Position numbers and translations under genes: made by a program
The notes under the pieces: model-generated
Databases searched by the model: none
Seen by the model: the letters and a program-made list of their open reading frames with translations, nothing else
What the model was told of the DNA's origin: nothing
Assembly (NCBI RefSeq): GCF_954871325.1
Contig: NC_088775.1
Location: 24,033,561 to 24,097,560, forward strand
DNA: 64,000 nt
DNA from: Gordionus sp. m RMFG-2023
Taxonomy: Eukaryota > Nematomorpha > Gordioida > Chordodea > Parachordodidae
Direction: 5' to 3'
Shown: positions 13,901 through 24,570 of the stretch, piece by piece
Layout: each line of letters begins with the position of its first letter
Numbering within the stretch: the stretch's first letter is position 1

Positions 13901-16900
13901 ATCAAGATATTTGTTTTATTCTCCCTTTTCATAATTTAAATATTCCAAAGTAACTGATAATTTAATAATTTTTATTTATTCTATTCATTAGAAATGTGCT
14001 AGACTGGGCCCAAATCTTCCCAGATTTAAATCTGGTGGTTACATGTCAATGCCGCGAAAATTTTGCGCGAAATGTTTTATCGCAAATGCATTACCGCATG
14101 TCGATTACCGCAAAATAATATTATAGTGAATATAATAAGCGAAAATATTATAGCGAATTAGCGCTAATGTATTACCGCAAAAGTGTTATCGCGAATGTAT
14201 TATAGCGAATGCATTGCAGCAAAAGCCTTACCGCGACTGCATTATAGAAAATGAATTATCGCGAAAATAATAATGCGAATTTATTGTAGCGACTGCATTA
14301 GCGCGAACATTAACGCAAATGTATGATCGCCAATGCGTTATCGCAAATGTATTAGCGCGAATGCATTATCTTAAATAAATTACATCAGTTACAATATCGG
14401 GAATGGAGTTTGATGAAAATTACAATTTTTATTTATCGGCCTTTAGACAGACATAGTTGAACCTGGAAATTAAGTTAAAGTCAAGCATGGGTTTAAAAAC
14501 ATTTTTCTTGAAAATAGGACTAAGGCTTTAAATTTTTTTGACTCAAAATATATAAAAAAGTTCTAAGCAATAAAATAGATTTCTCTAGGATTAGGGTAAA
14601 GGTTTTAATTTTTTATATTGATTGATAGTTTGGAATTAATTTTTTATATCGATAGTTTAAATCGTATAGTTATATTTTTCAATTAAATTTGGGACAGGAC
14701 AGGCAAGGACTAAAATTTAAAATAATGGCTAGGCTAAAATAAATAAAAATTTTGGATGGAGCTTTGGCTGAAATAAATTAAATTTGCAAGGCGCTAAGAA
14801 AAATCCTATTTAAAACATTGAGCCAAACAGATAGTTAGTTCTCGGAAATCATTTATATTATTCTTTTACAAAACATGCTTTAATTGTAAGGGATTTACTT
14901 AAGCATATTTTGATAATAAATTTGTATAAAGTTCTCTTATTGCTTAATTAAAAAGAAAAGGTCAAAGCTTAACACAACAAGACATCAAAAATATTTAGCA
15001 TCATAGATAAATTGTCGAATTGAATGGCTACACATCTCAGAACTTAATTCATGTAATCTCTGATGATGTAATTGCGACTATTGTGACTCAGGAATTGGGA
15101 AAAACAATAGAATAATGATTTCCTTAATTGATTCTTGCTTCCTGACGAGTCTTTTTTTCTAATTATTTGTTTAAAGACAATAAAATTATGCCATGAGAAG
15201 AAAAATTGGAATGAAGTATAATTCCTGAATTCTATAGAAAAAAGTGGAATCAACAAGCTTTAACGAGAACTCAAAATACGGGTTCCATATACCGAAAAGG
15301 TTATAATCTTTTGAATCTTACAGACTTGAAATAAAAATTGATAAAATGTGGCCCATAACTTCTCAAGAAATAATCAAATTGGCGTTTATTTTTAGGTGTT
15401 ATACAAGAAAAAAAAAGAATAGATTAATTTATTATTTTGCATTATAATTTATTATTACGAAAAAAATTTGAAAAAAAGGTGACGTCCGGCTGTAGATCAA
15501 CACATTGGGAACACTTCTAGCCCATTTTTATATAAATAAATTAAATGAAGGTCTTAAGTTATTTTTTGTCAAATATTAGTATTTTAAATTTTCTAAAAAA
15601 CGACAATCTAATTATTAAATTTCTTAAATAGCAAGTGACAGTTTTAGAGTTTTTAAAATTTAAAAACACTACGTTAAATAAATATAGAAACATCAATTTC
15701 TGGTTTTTTGAAAAAGGTCTGAACCTGCTAATGAGTTGCAATATATTAATTAGAGAATCTAAAGAATTATATTTAAAAATACATTATGATGAACTCCTTA
15801 TTAGAAAGTAAGTGGATAAGTAGTAAAGAATTTAAATACCTCTATTAATTATATCAACCATTTGTCAAATATAAATCACTATTGCATGCGTGATAATACA
15901 TTCGCTGTAATGCATTCGCGATATTGCATTCACGATAAAGTATTCGCGGTAATGTCTTTGCTCTAATACATTCGTTAGATGCTTTCGCGGTAATACATTC
16001 GCTGTAATGCATTCACTATAATATCTTTTCGCGATAATGCATTCGCTATAATGCATTTCGCGGTATTGATATGATACGGAATCTGGCATATTCTTAGTCA
16101 GTTTTTAAAAAATAAATATATTAATGTTTATTTTTTTTAAAAAAGGGGTTATGCTTAATAATCAATGTGTTTACATATTTATTTTTTATAAATCTGATAA
16201 TCCAATTTTATATTTTGTAAGCATATTTTTCTTATTATTTTTGAAAAATAAATTTTTAAAATCCCTAATTAAATTTACATTCTACATATAAGAGTGTTAA
16301 TAAATAAAAAAATTGATTTAGTACATTTCTACTATGCCTATAAATTGAATAATTTTCTATTCGTAAGAATAATAAACACTCGATTTGATTCGCCGAATAT
16401 TCGATTTGAAAATTAAATTTGATTATTCAAGTTTAAAAAAAGATTTGATGTGGAAAAAATCAAAAAAATAAAAAGTTTCACAAGGAACATGTTAAATACT
16501 TAAGAATAATTTCAAATATTTAATATTTCGAGTAATAGATAAAAAAATTATTTCCCAAATCATTTCAATTGATAATGATTGTTTGATGGACGAAGCTTTA
16601 AATTGCTGGGACATCAATACCTTGCCAAATACACCTCCACCAGATTGATCAAAGCAAAAAGACTGGGATCTAGGATTGGTATCTCGTTCCTTCTCTTATT
16701 TCATGAGCGATAATCACCAATACAAATTCCTCCTCAGTGTGCTTAATTGCGACAACTCCGGCCAAGAATGGCTCGATTCCTATCCCGTTATCTTAAATAA
16801 TCAACCTATAGCTGCCGACTTTTCATTATGCAATCAGTTTGCGCCTTGGCATAACAATTTAAAACCAATACTACAACAAATGTAATCAGGCCTCAGACTG

Positions 16901-18838
16901 TTTTGGACGTCATGCATGCACTCCATTGTAAATTCATATCAAAAATTAATCCAATAACAAAATAAATGCATTTACTGCTAAATTTCTAAGTATCACAAAT
17001 CTCCCTTACATTCCTGAACCCACCTTCAGCATAGATAAAAAACGCGCTGACGACAGAACTATAGTCCCATTTGTATCAGGCAAACCCTTGGTCTGGGATT
17101 TTATTGCATCTTTTCCCCTTCTAATAATATACATGATTCTTTTCTCAGGGCTAGTTATTAAAATGCCAATATTCTTACCTGATGGGTGATAACCACTTTC
17201 TCCTCATCTTAGCTACATCATCCTGCTCATTTAGGCAAGCCGCTTTGAATCTACGATTTCGATATCCATAAGGAAAAAATCATATATCTCTTTATAAACT
17301 AAAACAAAATATTGCTATCACAAAATTCGGTTCAATTATTTAATTTTAAAAATTCTTGGCCCGAATTATTTACTTAGCATTCTCCTTTAATTTTTTTTAA
17401 AATTTCAATATATTTGTTTTTTTAAAAATATTTTTACGTTATATATTTTTTTAAATAAAAAATGATTTATTAAAAAATATATTCTTCTTATTCAATTCAA
17501 ATTTTCGAATCAAGTAATTTTAATATTCTTAAAATATGAATAATAGAATAATTTCTTTTTAGGTATAATCTATTCAGTGGCGTTGGGGGGGGGGCATTGA
17601 ATTTATTATAATATAAAATCAAAATATTTTATGGAAATGCTGAAATATTTTGCAACCGATTATCTTTCTTTAACAAGGAAAAATAGAAGAAAACACAATA
17701 TTTTTTGAGCCAACTTGCCAATTCATGAGGCCGAAAGCATCTACGTGATCTAAGTGGGCCTTCATGAGGCCTATTGCAGCCCTAAATGATCGAAATGGGC
17801 CTTTTCTATAGTTTTATGATCAATTAATATGGTTACTTTATAAGGGAGCGGAAGGTATCCTCCGATTAATGTTTAAAAACCTTGATTTCGTTTATTTTTA
17901 AAAAACTTTAGTAAAACAAAGATTACATAAGCTTTGAGATTTACTAAAAAAGAACCAAATCTTTTGCAGGGAAATCTTGAAAGTTTCTGGTAATATTAGT
18001 TTTTTTGAATTACCTATTTTAAGAATCGTCAAAATCGAGTTTTTTATCAGCACTGCCTCTGAACATTACGATACTTTAACTTAAGACTAAATTGGGAGTT
18101 CGAAATTTTTATTATAATTTATAAATTATTTTTTAAAACAGATATTATTGGGTATTCAAGATTTGCTAAATGAACCAAATATCAAGGATCCAGCCCAAGC
18201 TGACGCTTACACCATATACTGGTAAATCTTAAGTGCCAGGCCAGTCTGGTCTGTTAAAATATTTTTCTTAATTTCGTTAGTCTAGTTCCTTAGATTGTTA
18301 ACCCAGCTGATCTTAGGGTACACCACTGATACACGGAATTAACGCATAAAATGCTTTATATTGTTTTTAAACATTTTTTGTTGAATAGTATTAAACGGTT
18401 CGATTTAGCCAATTTTGAATTAAGATTTTAGACAAAATAATATTACACAAGTCTCAAGATTTCTTTAATAGATGTCTAACCCTTTCTGTCATCTATGAAC
18501 AAAATCTCCTGAACAAAATCTCCAAGCTTTCATAACATTTTTTGACTAGTATTGGTATAGTCGTTTTTAAAAATCGAGTTTTTTTAACAACATTAGTTAA
18601 AATTATGTTTTTAAGTAATGCCAACTTTACTGAAAAAATAACGTGCATTAAATTTTAGGAACATTACTCTGTTAAAATACACGATTTTTTATTTATATAA
18701 TTTTTTTTAAAATATATATTAAATGTAAACAATAATAGAATATAAAATTCATATATTATATATAAAAACAGCTCCAACAGAATGGAGTACGAAAAAAGGG
18801 TTAGACATCAAGCCAAGCAATTTACAAGCATCCAGTGA
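7860..18838 (+). CDS. UBE2I: SUMO-conjugating enzyme UBC9 (four coding exons, complete)
   Basis: Encodes the E2 enzyme that takes SUMO from the SAE1/SAE2 E1 as a thioester and passes it to lysines of target proteins, mainly in the nucleus. Coding exons are 7860-7925, 13524-13790, 18142-18221 and 18772-18838, joined by GT-AG introns of 5598, 4351 and 550 bp. The joined product has 159 residues, against 158 in human UBC9. Visible landmarks are the start [20 protein letters not shown] (the SUMO- and E1-binding N-terminal helix), the HPN motif, the catalytic Cys93 in GTVCLSLL (codon at 13734-13736), and the C-terminal helix [15 protein letters not shown]. All phases agree: 0, 0, and 2 at the last junction. 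Junctions fall at HPF/GFV, IKQ/ILL and within the Cys of TIYC. Introns 1 and 2 are filled with transposons, but the exons are clean, so the gene is probably functional. An ATTAAA near 18904 could serve as polyadenylation signal. Confidence 0.96.
8988..10612 (+). mobile_element. 5'-truncated RTE-type LINE in UBC9 intron 1
   Basis: Reverse-transcriptase part of a non-LTR retrotransposon lying in the sense direction inside intron 1. The match begins at about 8995 with [10 protein letters not shown] and [12 protein letters not shown]. It continues through [13 protein letters not shown] (9190-9426), then a frameshift near 9420-9476 leads to a 376-codon open frame at 9477-10607. Motifs in order are [25 protein letters not shown] (catalytic Asp), [19 protein letters not shown] (catalytic Asp pair), YLGSTI, and a basic C-terminus [11 protein letters not shown]. 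This motif set is that of the RTE/BovB group. The apurinic endonuclease half is absent, so the copy is 5' truncated and cannot move by itself. A stop at 9127-9129 and the frameshift are the only clear lesions, so it is fairly young. Confidence 0.88.
10618..10875 (-). mobile_element. 3' tail of a second LINE, antisense
   Basis: On the - strand this stretch reads [17 protein letters not shown], then [14 protein letters not shown], then a [13 protein letters not shown] end. This is the C-terminal region that follows the RT domain in many LINEs (usual form RLRWYGHV..., GRPRKRW). Frames change and stops occur, so it is a decayed fragment. Its 3' end abuts the 3' end of the RTE-type LINE at 10612, which places the two LINEs tail to tail. 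Confidence 0.65.
11915..13092 (+). mobile_element. Internally deleted hAT element in UBC9 intron 1
   Basis: The ends are inverted repeats: AGGGATGTGAACCCTGAACC on the left and its complement GGGTTCACATCCCTG on the right. They are flanked by near-identical 8-mers (TGTTTTTG at 11907-11914, GTTTTTTG at 13093-13100). Subterminal ACCCGGACC-type repeats occur at both ends. The interior codes for the C-terminal part of a hAT transposase on the + strand: [20 protein letters not shown] (12228), a linker with LILEK-like helices (12476-12766), and the hATC block [16 protein letters not shown] at 12805-12853. The zinc finger and the first half of the catalytic domain are missing and the frame shifts, so it depends on another copy. 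The tip is shared with a 236-bp element at 43607-43842. Confidence 0.85.
13524..13790 (+). CDS. UBE2I: UBC9 coding exon 2 (catalytic core)
   Basis: Encodes residues 23-111. It follows the acceptor TTTTTTCAG and ends at ATTAAGCAG before GTTTTT. It contains the [15 protein letters not shown] loop, the HPN motif (FHPNVYPSG) and Cys93. The frame is open throughout. Confidence 0.96.
14051..14370 (+). repeat. Degenerate 14-bp minisatellite array (forward)
   Basis: About 20 imperfect copies of a 14-15-bp unit with consensus GCGAATGCATTATC. Frequent variants have ATCGC, ACCGC or TAGCG at the joint. The unit holds the palindrome ATGCAT. It starts next to the palindrome CCAGATTTAAATCTGG (about 14022). 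A matching array in reverse orientation lies at 15882-16067, and the flanks beyond the arrays are also weakly inverted (CAATGCCGCGAAA against CAATACCGCGAAA). The arrays therefore look like the ends of one element of about 2 kb inside UBC9 intron 2. Confidence 0.85.
14371..15881. other. Interior between the two inverted minisatellite arrays
   Basis: AT-rich sequence without a recognisable protein. Open stretches on the - strand at 15044-15256 and 15559-15741 are short and show no conserved motif. If the flanking arrays are terminal repeats, this is the body of a non-autonomous element. Confidence 0.4.
15882..16067 (-). repeat. Degenerate 14-bp minisatellite array (inverted copy)
   Basis: About 12 copies of GATAATGCATTCGC, which is the reverse complement of the unit at 14051-14370. 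Variants are GCGGTAATACATTCGC and GCTGTAATGCATTC. It is followed by GATATGATACGGAATCTGG, which mirrors the outer flank of the forward array only loosely. Confidence 0.85.
16333..17570. mobile_element. Decayed TIR element carrying a LINE fragment, UBC9 intron 2
   Basis: The left end reads CCTATAAATTGAATAATTTT and then GATTCGCCGAATATTCG. The right end, complemented, reads CCTAAAAAGAAATTATTCTA and then TTGATTCGAAAATTTG. The two are degenerate inverted repeats. The same tip type (YAGRCCTA then CGAATCGAATAAT) is seen at 20304 and, reversed, at 45645-45675, so this is a dispersed family. The interior is a LINE fragment (next entry). No clean target duplication was found. Confidence 0.5.
16590..17300 (+). 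pseudogene. LINE C-terminal fragment with endonuclease remnant, related to the LINE at 21.5 kb
   Basis: The translation runs parallel to the C-terminal third of the LINE at 21500-24850. [18 protein letters not shown] matches QKDWDKPLVSNFVAYLKS there. [15 protein letters not shown] matches [35 protein letters not shown] (17037-17096) matches the endonuclease block KRPDGSTMIPWKRGEFLTW. The open part is 16676-16885; the rest needs frame changes. RT motifs are absent. It is clearly older and more diverged than the 21.5-kb copy. Confidence 0.75.
17576..17600 (+). repeat. Isolated hAT-type tip (CAGTGGCG plus G-tract)
   Basis: CAGTGGCGTTGGGGGGGGGG resembles the terminal sequence of the hAT element at 61770 (CAGTGGCGTAGCCAGG, then a G-tract). 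No partner end can be assigned without spanning UBC9 exon 3. Confidence 0.45.
18142..18221 (+). CDS. UBE2I: UBC9 coding exon 3
   Basis: Follows the acceptor TTTTAAAACAG and encodes [20 protein letters not shown] then DAYTIY, ending within a codon (TG) before the donor GTAAAT at 18222. It matches UBC9 almost residue for residue. Confidence 0.95.
18772..18838 (+). CDS. UBE2I: UBC9 coding exon 4 and stop
   Basis: Follows AAAACAG and completes the split Cys codon. It encodes [20 protein letters not shown] then Q and TGA at 18836-18838. This is the C-terminal helix of UBC9. It is far shorter than 60 codons, so it is easily missed. Confidence 0.93.
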
Positions 18839-20110
18839 ACTACATCCAAAAACATTCTGATAAAATTTAGAAATTGGATATTTCCATTATTTTTTCTTTT
18901 AATATTAAAATTATTGTTTTTTTAAACACATTTTATAAATATCATTTGATCCTTATTTTTTTAATAGATATTATAAATACATATATATTATTTCAGAAAA
19001 AAAAATCATAATATTTTCTTGATATATATTGTAAATAGTTTCTTGACTCATAAGTAATAAGTTTTATATAAAACCCTGTTTGTACCAATTTTTTTTAAAA
19101 CTATATTCACTAGAATTTTACAATATATCCAATTAGATTTGTGGTCACGAAAGTAATAAGGGTAAGATGAATTTTATTTCATAAAAAATATAATGGAGTG
19201 TTCATTTTAAGTATTAGCTATATTTTTGCCACATAAATCTAGGGCTGTTCAACTTGAAACTTTGATCTGATCCAATATTAAAATGTTTAAAGCAATGATT
19301 GTCAATTAATGTTATTTTTTTACTCATTTTAAAAATGAAATGAGTATATTCCCATAATAATTAAGTATTCCAAAGCGTTTTTCCATTTTAATTTCTAGGT
19401 ATGTTCGTTGCAAATTTTAGGAAATCATATTTATATAATATTAATATCAATCTTATTGCAAACTTAAAATTAATATTTTTGATTAAAAATATTTTATTTA
19501 AATTATTATAGAATCAACTTCAAAATATATTTATTTGAATAAAAACAGTTATAAGTGATTGGGGGTACGCCAAAAATCTTAGTTAATTTTTTATAACTTT
19601 CTTTAACCTTGAGGTTTAATCCAAGTTAACCTGATTCCCATCACTAATAAAATATTTAGAAAAAAAAACAATCATTGTTCCTTTTACTATTTGAAATCTT
19701 ATAAAAAAGGATGTACCAAAAATAAAATATATTTTATTCTAATCTATTCGCGTTTTAAATGATAATGAGCTTATCCGATTATCTTTAAAAATAATCAATA
19801 TTAGCTGTGCCGCCCGATTTTTCTTTGACCATTACTTTTTTTTTACTGTTTTTGTTAGAATTTTGAGTCCTTTACGTCAATTCGGTTCATATCTAATACA
19901 ATTGAAATTTATTCATATAAAACAAAAGGATGATTAAATAAAAGTCATTTTTAATGTTGGTCCCATTAATTATTTCTTAATATTTTTTTTAAATAAAAAT
20001 CTCAATTTTATTTACTAAATGTTTAATATCAAAAAAAAATTAACACCAATATTTATACCGATTTCTTTGGTGACCAATTTGCCATGTTATGAGATATATT
20101 GATCTAAAAA
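18839..20110. other. Intergenic AT-rich region downstream of UBC9
   Basis: Includes the UBC9 3' untranslated region, whose end is not fixed. An element tip is possible near 19600-19645, where GGTTTAATCCAAGTTAACCT and CCCATCACTA look like a complemented CAGTGATGGG end. No gene is seen. Confidence 0.4.
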
Positions 20111-20129
20111 AATCAAATTATTTAAACCA

Positions 20130-21175
20130 GAGTTTCGAACCGTTAAGTATAGCGGTTCGGTTTTTAGTTTATAATTTTATAAAGATTTTGTTCCATTTCG
20201 GTTTTTTTTATTTGGTACGGTTTAGAATTTATAACGGTTCGCTTCGCTTTTTATATATTTGATTTTTCTAAAAAAATTAATCATAAACCATATATATATT
20301 ACTCTTAGGCCTACAAAAAAACGAATCGAATAATTGCGCTATTCGTATTCGTACGAATAATAAAATCATTATTTGTTTCGATTCGATATGAAAATTTTTC
20401 TAAAGCTTATAAAATATTTTGCAAAAAAAATTTTACAGATGTTTAAAGATGACACTTTTAAGGATTCTCTAAACTAATTGTCATTTTTGCGTATAAAATA
20501 TAACAAAATTTTAGAAAGTATTTCATTATAGATTTTATTTATTAAAAATACTTTAGTAGCATAAATTTCCTTTATTTAATTATTAATATAATTTTTAGAG
20601 GTGATTATGACAATGTAATTGAGGATGAAGATATTATAATGCATTATCTGAATTAGATTGTCTTTAAAATTTGCCAAAAATAAGGTTACTAAATGGGAAA
20701 AGGATTTTCCTAATCAAATAATAAGAACTAGTCAAAAAAATTTAGTTATTTATCTGCCATGAGCTCGAGAATATGGGAAAGAGGCACACTCTGTAAAAAT
20801 GTTTTGACTTGTTCATAACATCAAAAATGATTAAAGAGAAACAATCAAAATAAAATAATTATATTTTACTTTGAAGCTTTTCCTTTTCTTCCATTAAACT
20901 TTCAGCAAATATAACTTGTTATGATTTGATATTTGATAATAGGAAATAAAATAAAACGAAATGATATCCACTAGGAAAATTTAATTACTTCTTTTTATTT
21001 TACTTGCAATAAAATATTTGCGAATAATTACGAATATTTATTTATAAATAATTTCGAATAATACGAATAATTTTCCTCATTATTCATATTCGATTCGAAA
21101 TTTCGAATCGAATAATTGTGTTATTCGTAAAATACGAATCGAATATCAAATAATTCGTATTATACTATGAATAAA
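20130..21175. mobile_element. Cluster of non-autonomous hAT-type ends
   Basis: At 20130-20250, CAGAGTTTCGAACCGTTA and repeated GCGGTTCG/CGGTTTAG words form a GC-richer tip. At 20304-20395, TAGGCCTACAAAAAAACGAA leads into a series of inverted CGAATAAT/ATTCGTATTCG words. Their mirror image appears at 21045-21165 (ATTCGATTCGAAATTTCGAA and CGAATCGAATAATTGTG). This gives an element of about 0.87 kb with long imperfect TIRs, belonging to the family also seen at 16333-17570. Its AT-rich interior codes for nothing recognisable. Confidence 0.5.
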
Positions 21176-21395
21176 TCATCTTCCATAATCAAACCTCAAA
21201 TATTATATAAATCTTATCAAAAATTGCCAAACATTTATTCAGTTAAAAATATTTCACCAAATATTTATCCAGAAAATGATATTGAAAGTGGGATTTCTAT
21301 ATGATCACTTGTACATAATTATACTCTGAGTAAATCATCTTCCATAATCAAACCTCAAATATTGAATAAATCTTATCAAAAATCAAAAAAAATAA
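21170..21395 (+). repeat. Direct duplication of about 60 bp
   Basis: The phrase AAATCATCTTCCATAATCAA, continuing through CCTCAAATATT and AATCTTATCAAAAAT, occurs at about 21174 and again at about 21321, spaced 147 bp. The second copy runs into the start of the LINE region. Confidence 0.6.
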
Positions 21396-21929
21396 CTCAT
21401 TAAACTTCCTTAATATACCAACCCACAAGAAACCCATATTTGTAGATAAAAATAAAATCCAACATTTTCACTCTTAAACTGATAAAAAAATTTTAATTCA
21501 TGAGCATACCAGACCTCAGCACAGCTTCTACCAAATCTAACTGCCCTTTATGTAATAAACTCGTTAAAGTAACCAAATTGGGGCTATTGCCATCTCATCG
21601 AAACCAGAAGATAAAATGTCCTCAATCTGGGCTTCCCATTTTATCACCAGCTATCCCTCGAACCCTAAATGCCTTTTCTGCCCTTGCCTTCGCATAACCT
21701 ATAGTTACCATTCCCACGTTGACTGATGTGCCTACTAGCCCAATAGTCCCCACCTCAACCGCCGAAAATGCTCTCACTTTCAATCCAACCGACTCCACAG
21801 AAATATTTTTAGTCACACCAAAACCATTTGTGATTTCACGAATACCTATTGGAGCAAGACTTCAAGTTGCCAAACACCTCTCAAAGAACTTGACTTCCTT
21901 GATAAATAATTATTCTTCCACAAAACACT

Positions 21930-22280
21930 GGCTAGACCAATGACATATAATAATACCTAGACTGACGATTCATTCATTAAAAGTGTACATCAATACAAAT
22001 CAGCTAAGACGCCATCTTGGTTACTGTAATAAATATTAAAATTTTAAACGAGAGCCTAATTTTATCCTATATCTGATGCAAACTTTATTAAAGAATTGCC
22101 TGATCATCTAGATAATAAGAAAGTAAGTTATCAATTTAATATTAGTTTTTAACATGAAAATAATTATTATAAAGGTTACCAAAATGGGGGGTTCAGCTGA
22201 TTTGCTTTTAACACGCTTAAAAATGCATTTTAATGAATGAATCGTCAGTCTAGGTATTATTATATGTCATTGGGCTAGAC
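21930..22280. mobile_element. 335-bp MITE inside the LINE, with 8-bp target duplication
   Basis: The element is 21938-22272, flanked by identical GGCTAGAC (21930-21937 and 22273-22280). Both ends read CAATGACATATAATAATACC and stay perfect for about 45 bp, then imperfect to about 100 bp (AAATCAGCT near both inner ends). There is no coding capacity. Taking out element plus one duplication rejoins the LINE frame exactly (KHWLD then TLSFAFTT). The CAATGACAT tip is shared with the larger element at 4556-6206. Confidence 0.92.
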
Positions 22281-24570
22281 ACCCTGTCATTTGCCTTTAC
22301 TACCTTGCAAGTTCCTGATCCTGCCAGCAAAAAATCTCTGACACAGCAAATCAAGGATGCTACTATCTACCCCTTACCTATTAATCACTTTTCCACATCT
22401 TTTAAAGGTGATGACACTGATAAAAATCACAAAAACGACCTACTCACCAAGGTCAAGCTTATATCTAAAAAGCTGGATAACCTGAATGTTAAATCCTCCA
22501 TACGACTGGCAACATCTGACAATAAGCTAGCTCCCTACGATCAAACAACTTATCAAGCTCTTCTCCTAAAACACCACCCACACGATCTTAAGGACGAAAT
22601 ACCGTCTTACCCCGAAGCTCCTCTAATTGCAACCACTTTTACCTCAAGCGAGGTTAGAAAGGCTATCCTCTCCTTCAAACGCGGTTCTTCACCGGGGGTT
22701 GATGGGTTTCGCCCAATATTCCTACAGGATCTAACCGCACCTTATATCACACAACAATGCGACGTTTTGGAAAAAATTACTCAACTTATCAACCGTATGC
22801 TTGCTGGAGGCTTACCACCCGCCATTATTCCACTCCTTTATGGAGCTAAACTCATCGCCCTCCATAAACCTAATAAAGATATTCGCCCTATCGCTATTGG
22901 GACCACTTGGCGCCGATTAACCGCAAAGCTAGTAGTGAGCAGAATATTGTTCACAGTATCCAATCACCTGTGCCCTAATCAATTAGGAGTCAACGTAAAA
23001 GGGGGATGTGAGGTATCCCTACACATAACCAGAATGTATCTACAAACAGACCCCAGTGACGATATCCTAATTAAGATAGATTTTTCAAACGCTTTTAACT
23101 CTCTAAAACGTACAGCGTTTCTTAATCCTATCCTTACCCTTTACCCAGAATACTCGCAATTCATCTTCGATTGTTATGCTAGTCCATCGCATCTTCAATT
23201 TGGAGATAAATTGATTCCTTCTAATAGTGGAATACAACAAGGTGACCCTCTAGGCTCCTTTTTATACTGTCTGGGCATTAATAGCCTAATACAAGGCATA
23301 AATGATCAATGTAAACTAAACCTTCATAACTGGTATATCGACGATGGTATACTAGGCGGCTCACCCAGCGAAGTTATGAAGGCGGTCGAAATAATAAAAT
23401 TCAGCGAGAGCAGTTTGGGACTGCGATTCAATCAAGACAAGAGCGAATATTGTCCTCTTGGAATCATCGACCTCAACTATAATCCAATGTTCAATCATAC
23501 ACCATTGAACTTCTTAACACATCTCGGATCTCCAGTGGGTAAAGACGAGTCCTTTGTCAAGTTCTTCGCCGACACTCTACTAGAGATATCCCTTATGCGC
23601 GGTACACTATCTCGCCTCCCAGCCCACCAAGCGTTCTTTCTATTAAAGAACTACCTCCTAATCCCAAAAATTCTATATACACTCCGATCATCACGTATCT
23701 TCCAATACGACGTCAACCTCGCTGCACACGAGCTAGAGATTAAACACCTCACAGAGGATATACTCAATCTCAAATTCGGAGACCTACCTTGGCTACAAGC
23801 TACCTTGCCAACCAAATCCGGCGGCATTGGCATACGATCGCCTTCCCTACTCTCTTTTAGTGCGTTCATATCCTCTCGCCTGTCCTGCGAGCCCATCATA
23901 CACGCACTCACAAAACATCCTTACCCTTTACTTCCCCAGGCAATTGATCTATGGAAATCTCTTTCATTAGTCGATCCTCCCTCATCGGCACTGCAGAAGG
24001 ACTGGGATAAGCCTCTAGTTAGCAACTTCGTTGCATACCTTAAATCGAGGAGCCAACCCGAGGACCATTCTCTACTCTTCTCCATTTCCGCAGACAGCGG
24101 ATATGAATTTCTCGAAGCTTTTCCATCGCGAAACCTTGACCAGCTCCTAAGCAATGATGAGCTACGTCACGCCATCGGTCTAAGACTTAATTGTGATATG
24201 GTAATACCCTATCACTGCATCCTTTGTCAAACGCCGGTCAACTCCAAAGGCCGTCACTCTTTACACTGCAAGCGCTGTAGAGGCAGATTCATTAGACATT
24301 CAAAATGCATGCCAGGGCCCTAAAATCTGCCGGTATCCCATCAACCCTCGAACCTACTGGACTCTACAATTCTGATGGTAAGCGTCCCGATGGCTCTACC
24401 ATGATCCCTTGGAAGAGGGGGGAATTTCTAACCTGGTATTTCTCATGCATCGATCCCCTTGCCCCTTCCAATATAAATAGAGATGCTCTAGTAGACGCCA
24501 AGACGAATAAACTCGCTAAGTATTCGCCATCGCTTCCGGCCAATTACACATTCCTACCACTAATCGCCAC

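Noticed and set aside
15865-16089. Open frame of 74 codons with repeated [11 protein letters not shown] words
   Set aside because: The repetition comes from translating the 14-bp minisatellite. It has no counterpart frame in the forward array.
17576-18329. Pairing of the CAGTGGCG tip at 17576 with the complemented CAGTGGTG-like end near 18320 as one hAT element
   Set aside because: UBC9 exon 3 (18142-18221) lies between them and no matching target duplication is present.
21622-21816. Open frame on the - strand opposite the LINE start, and others at 23651-23911 and 23921-24154
   Set aside because: Antisense shadows of the LINE polyprotein without motifs of their own.
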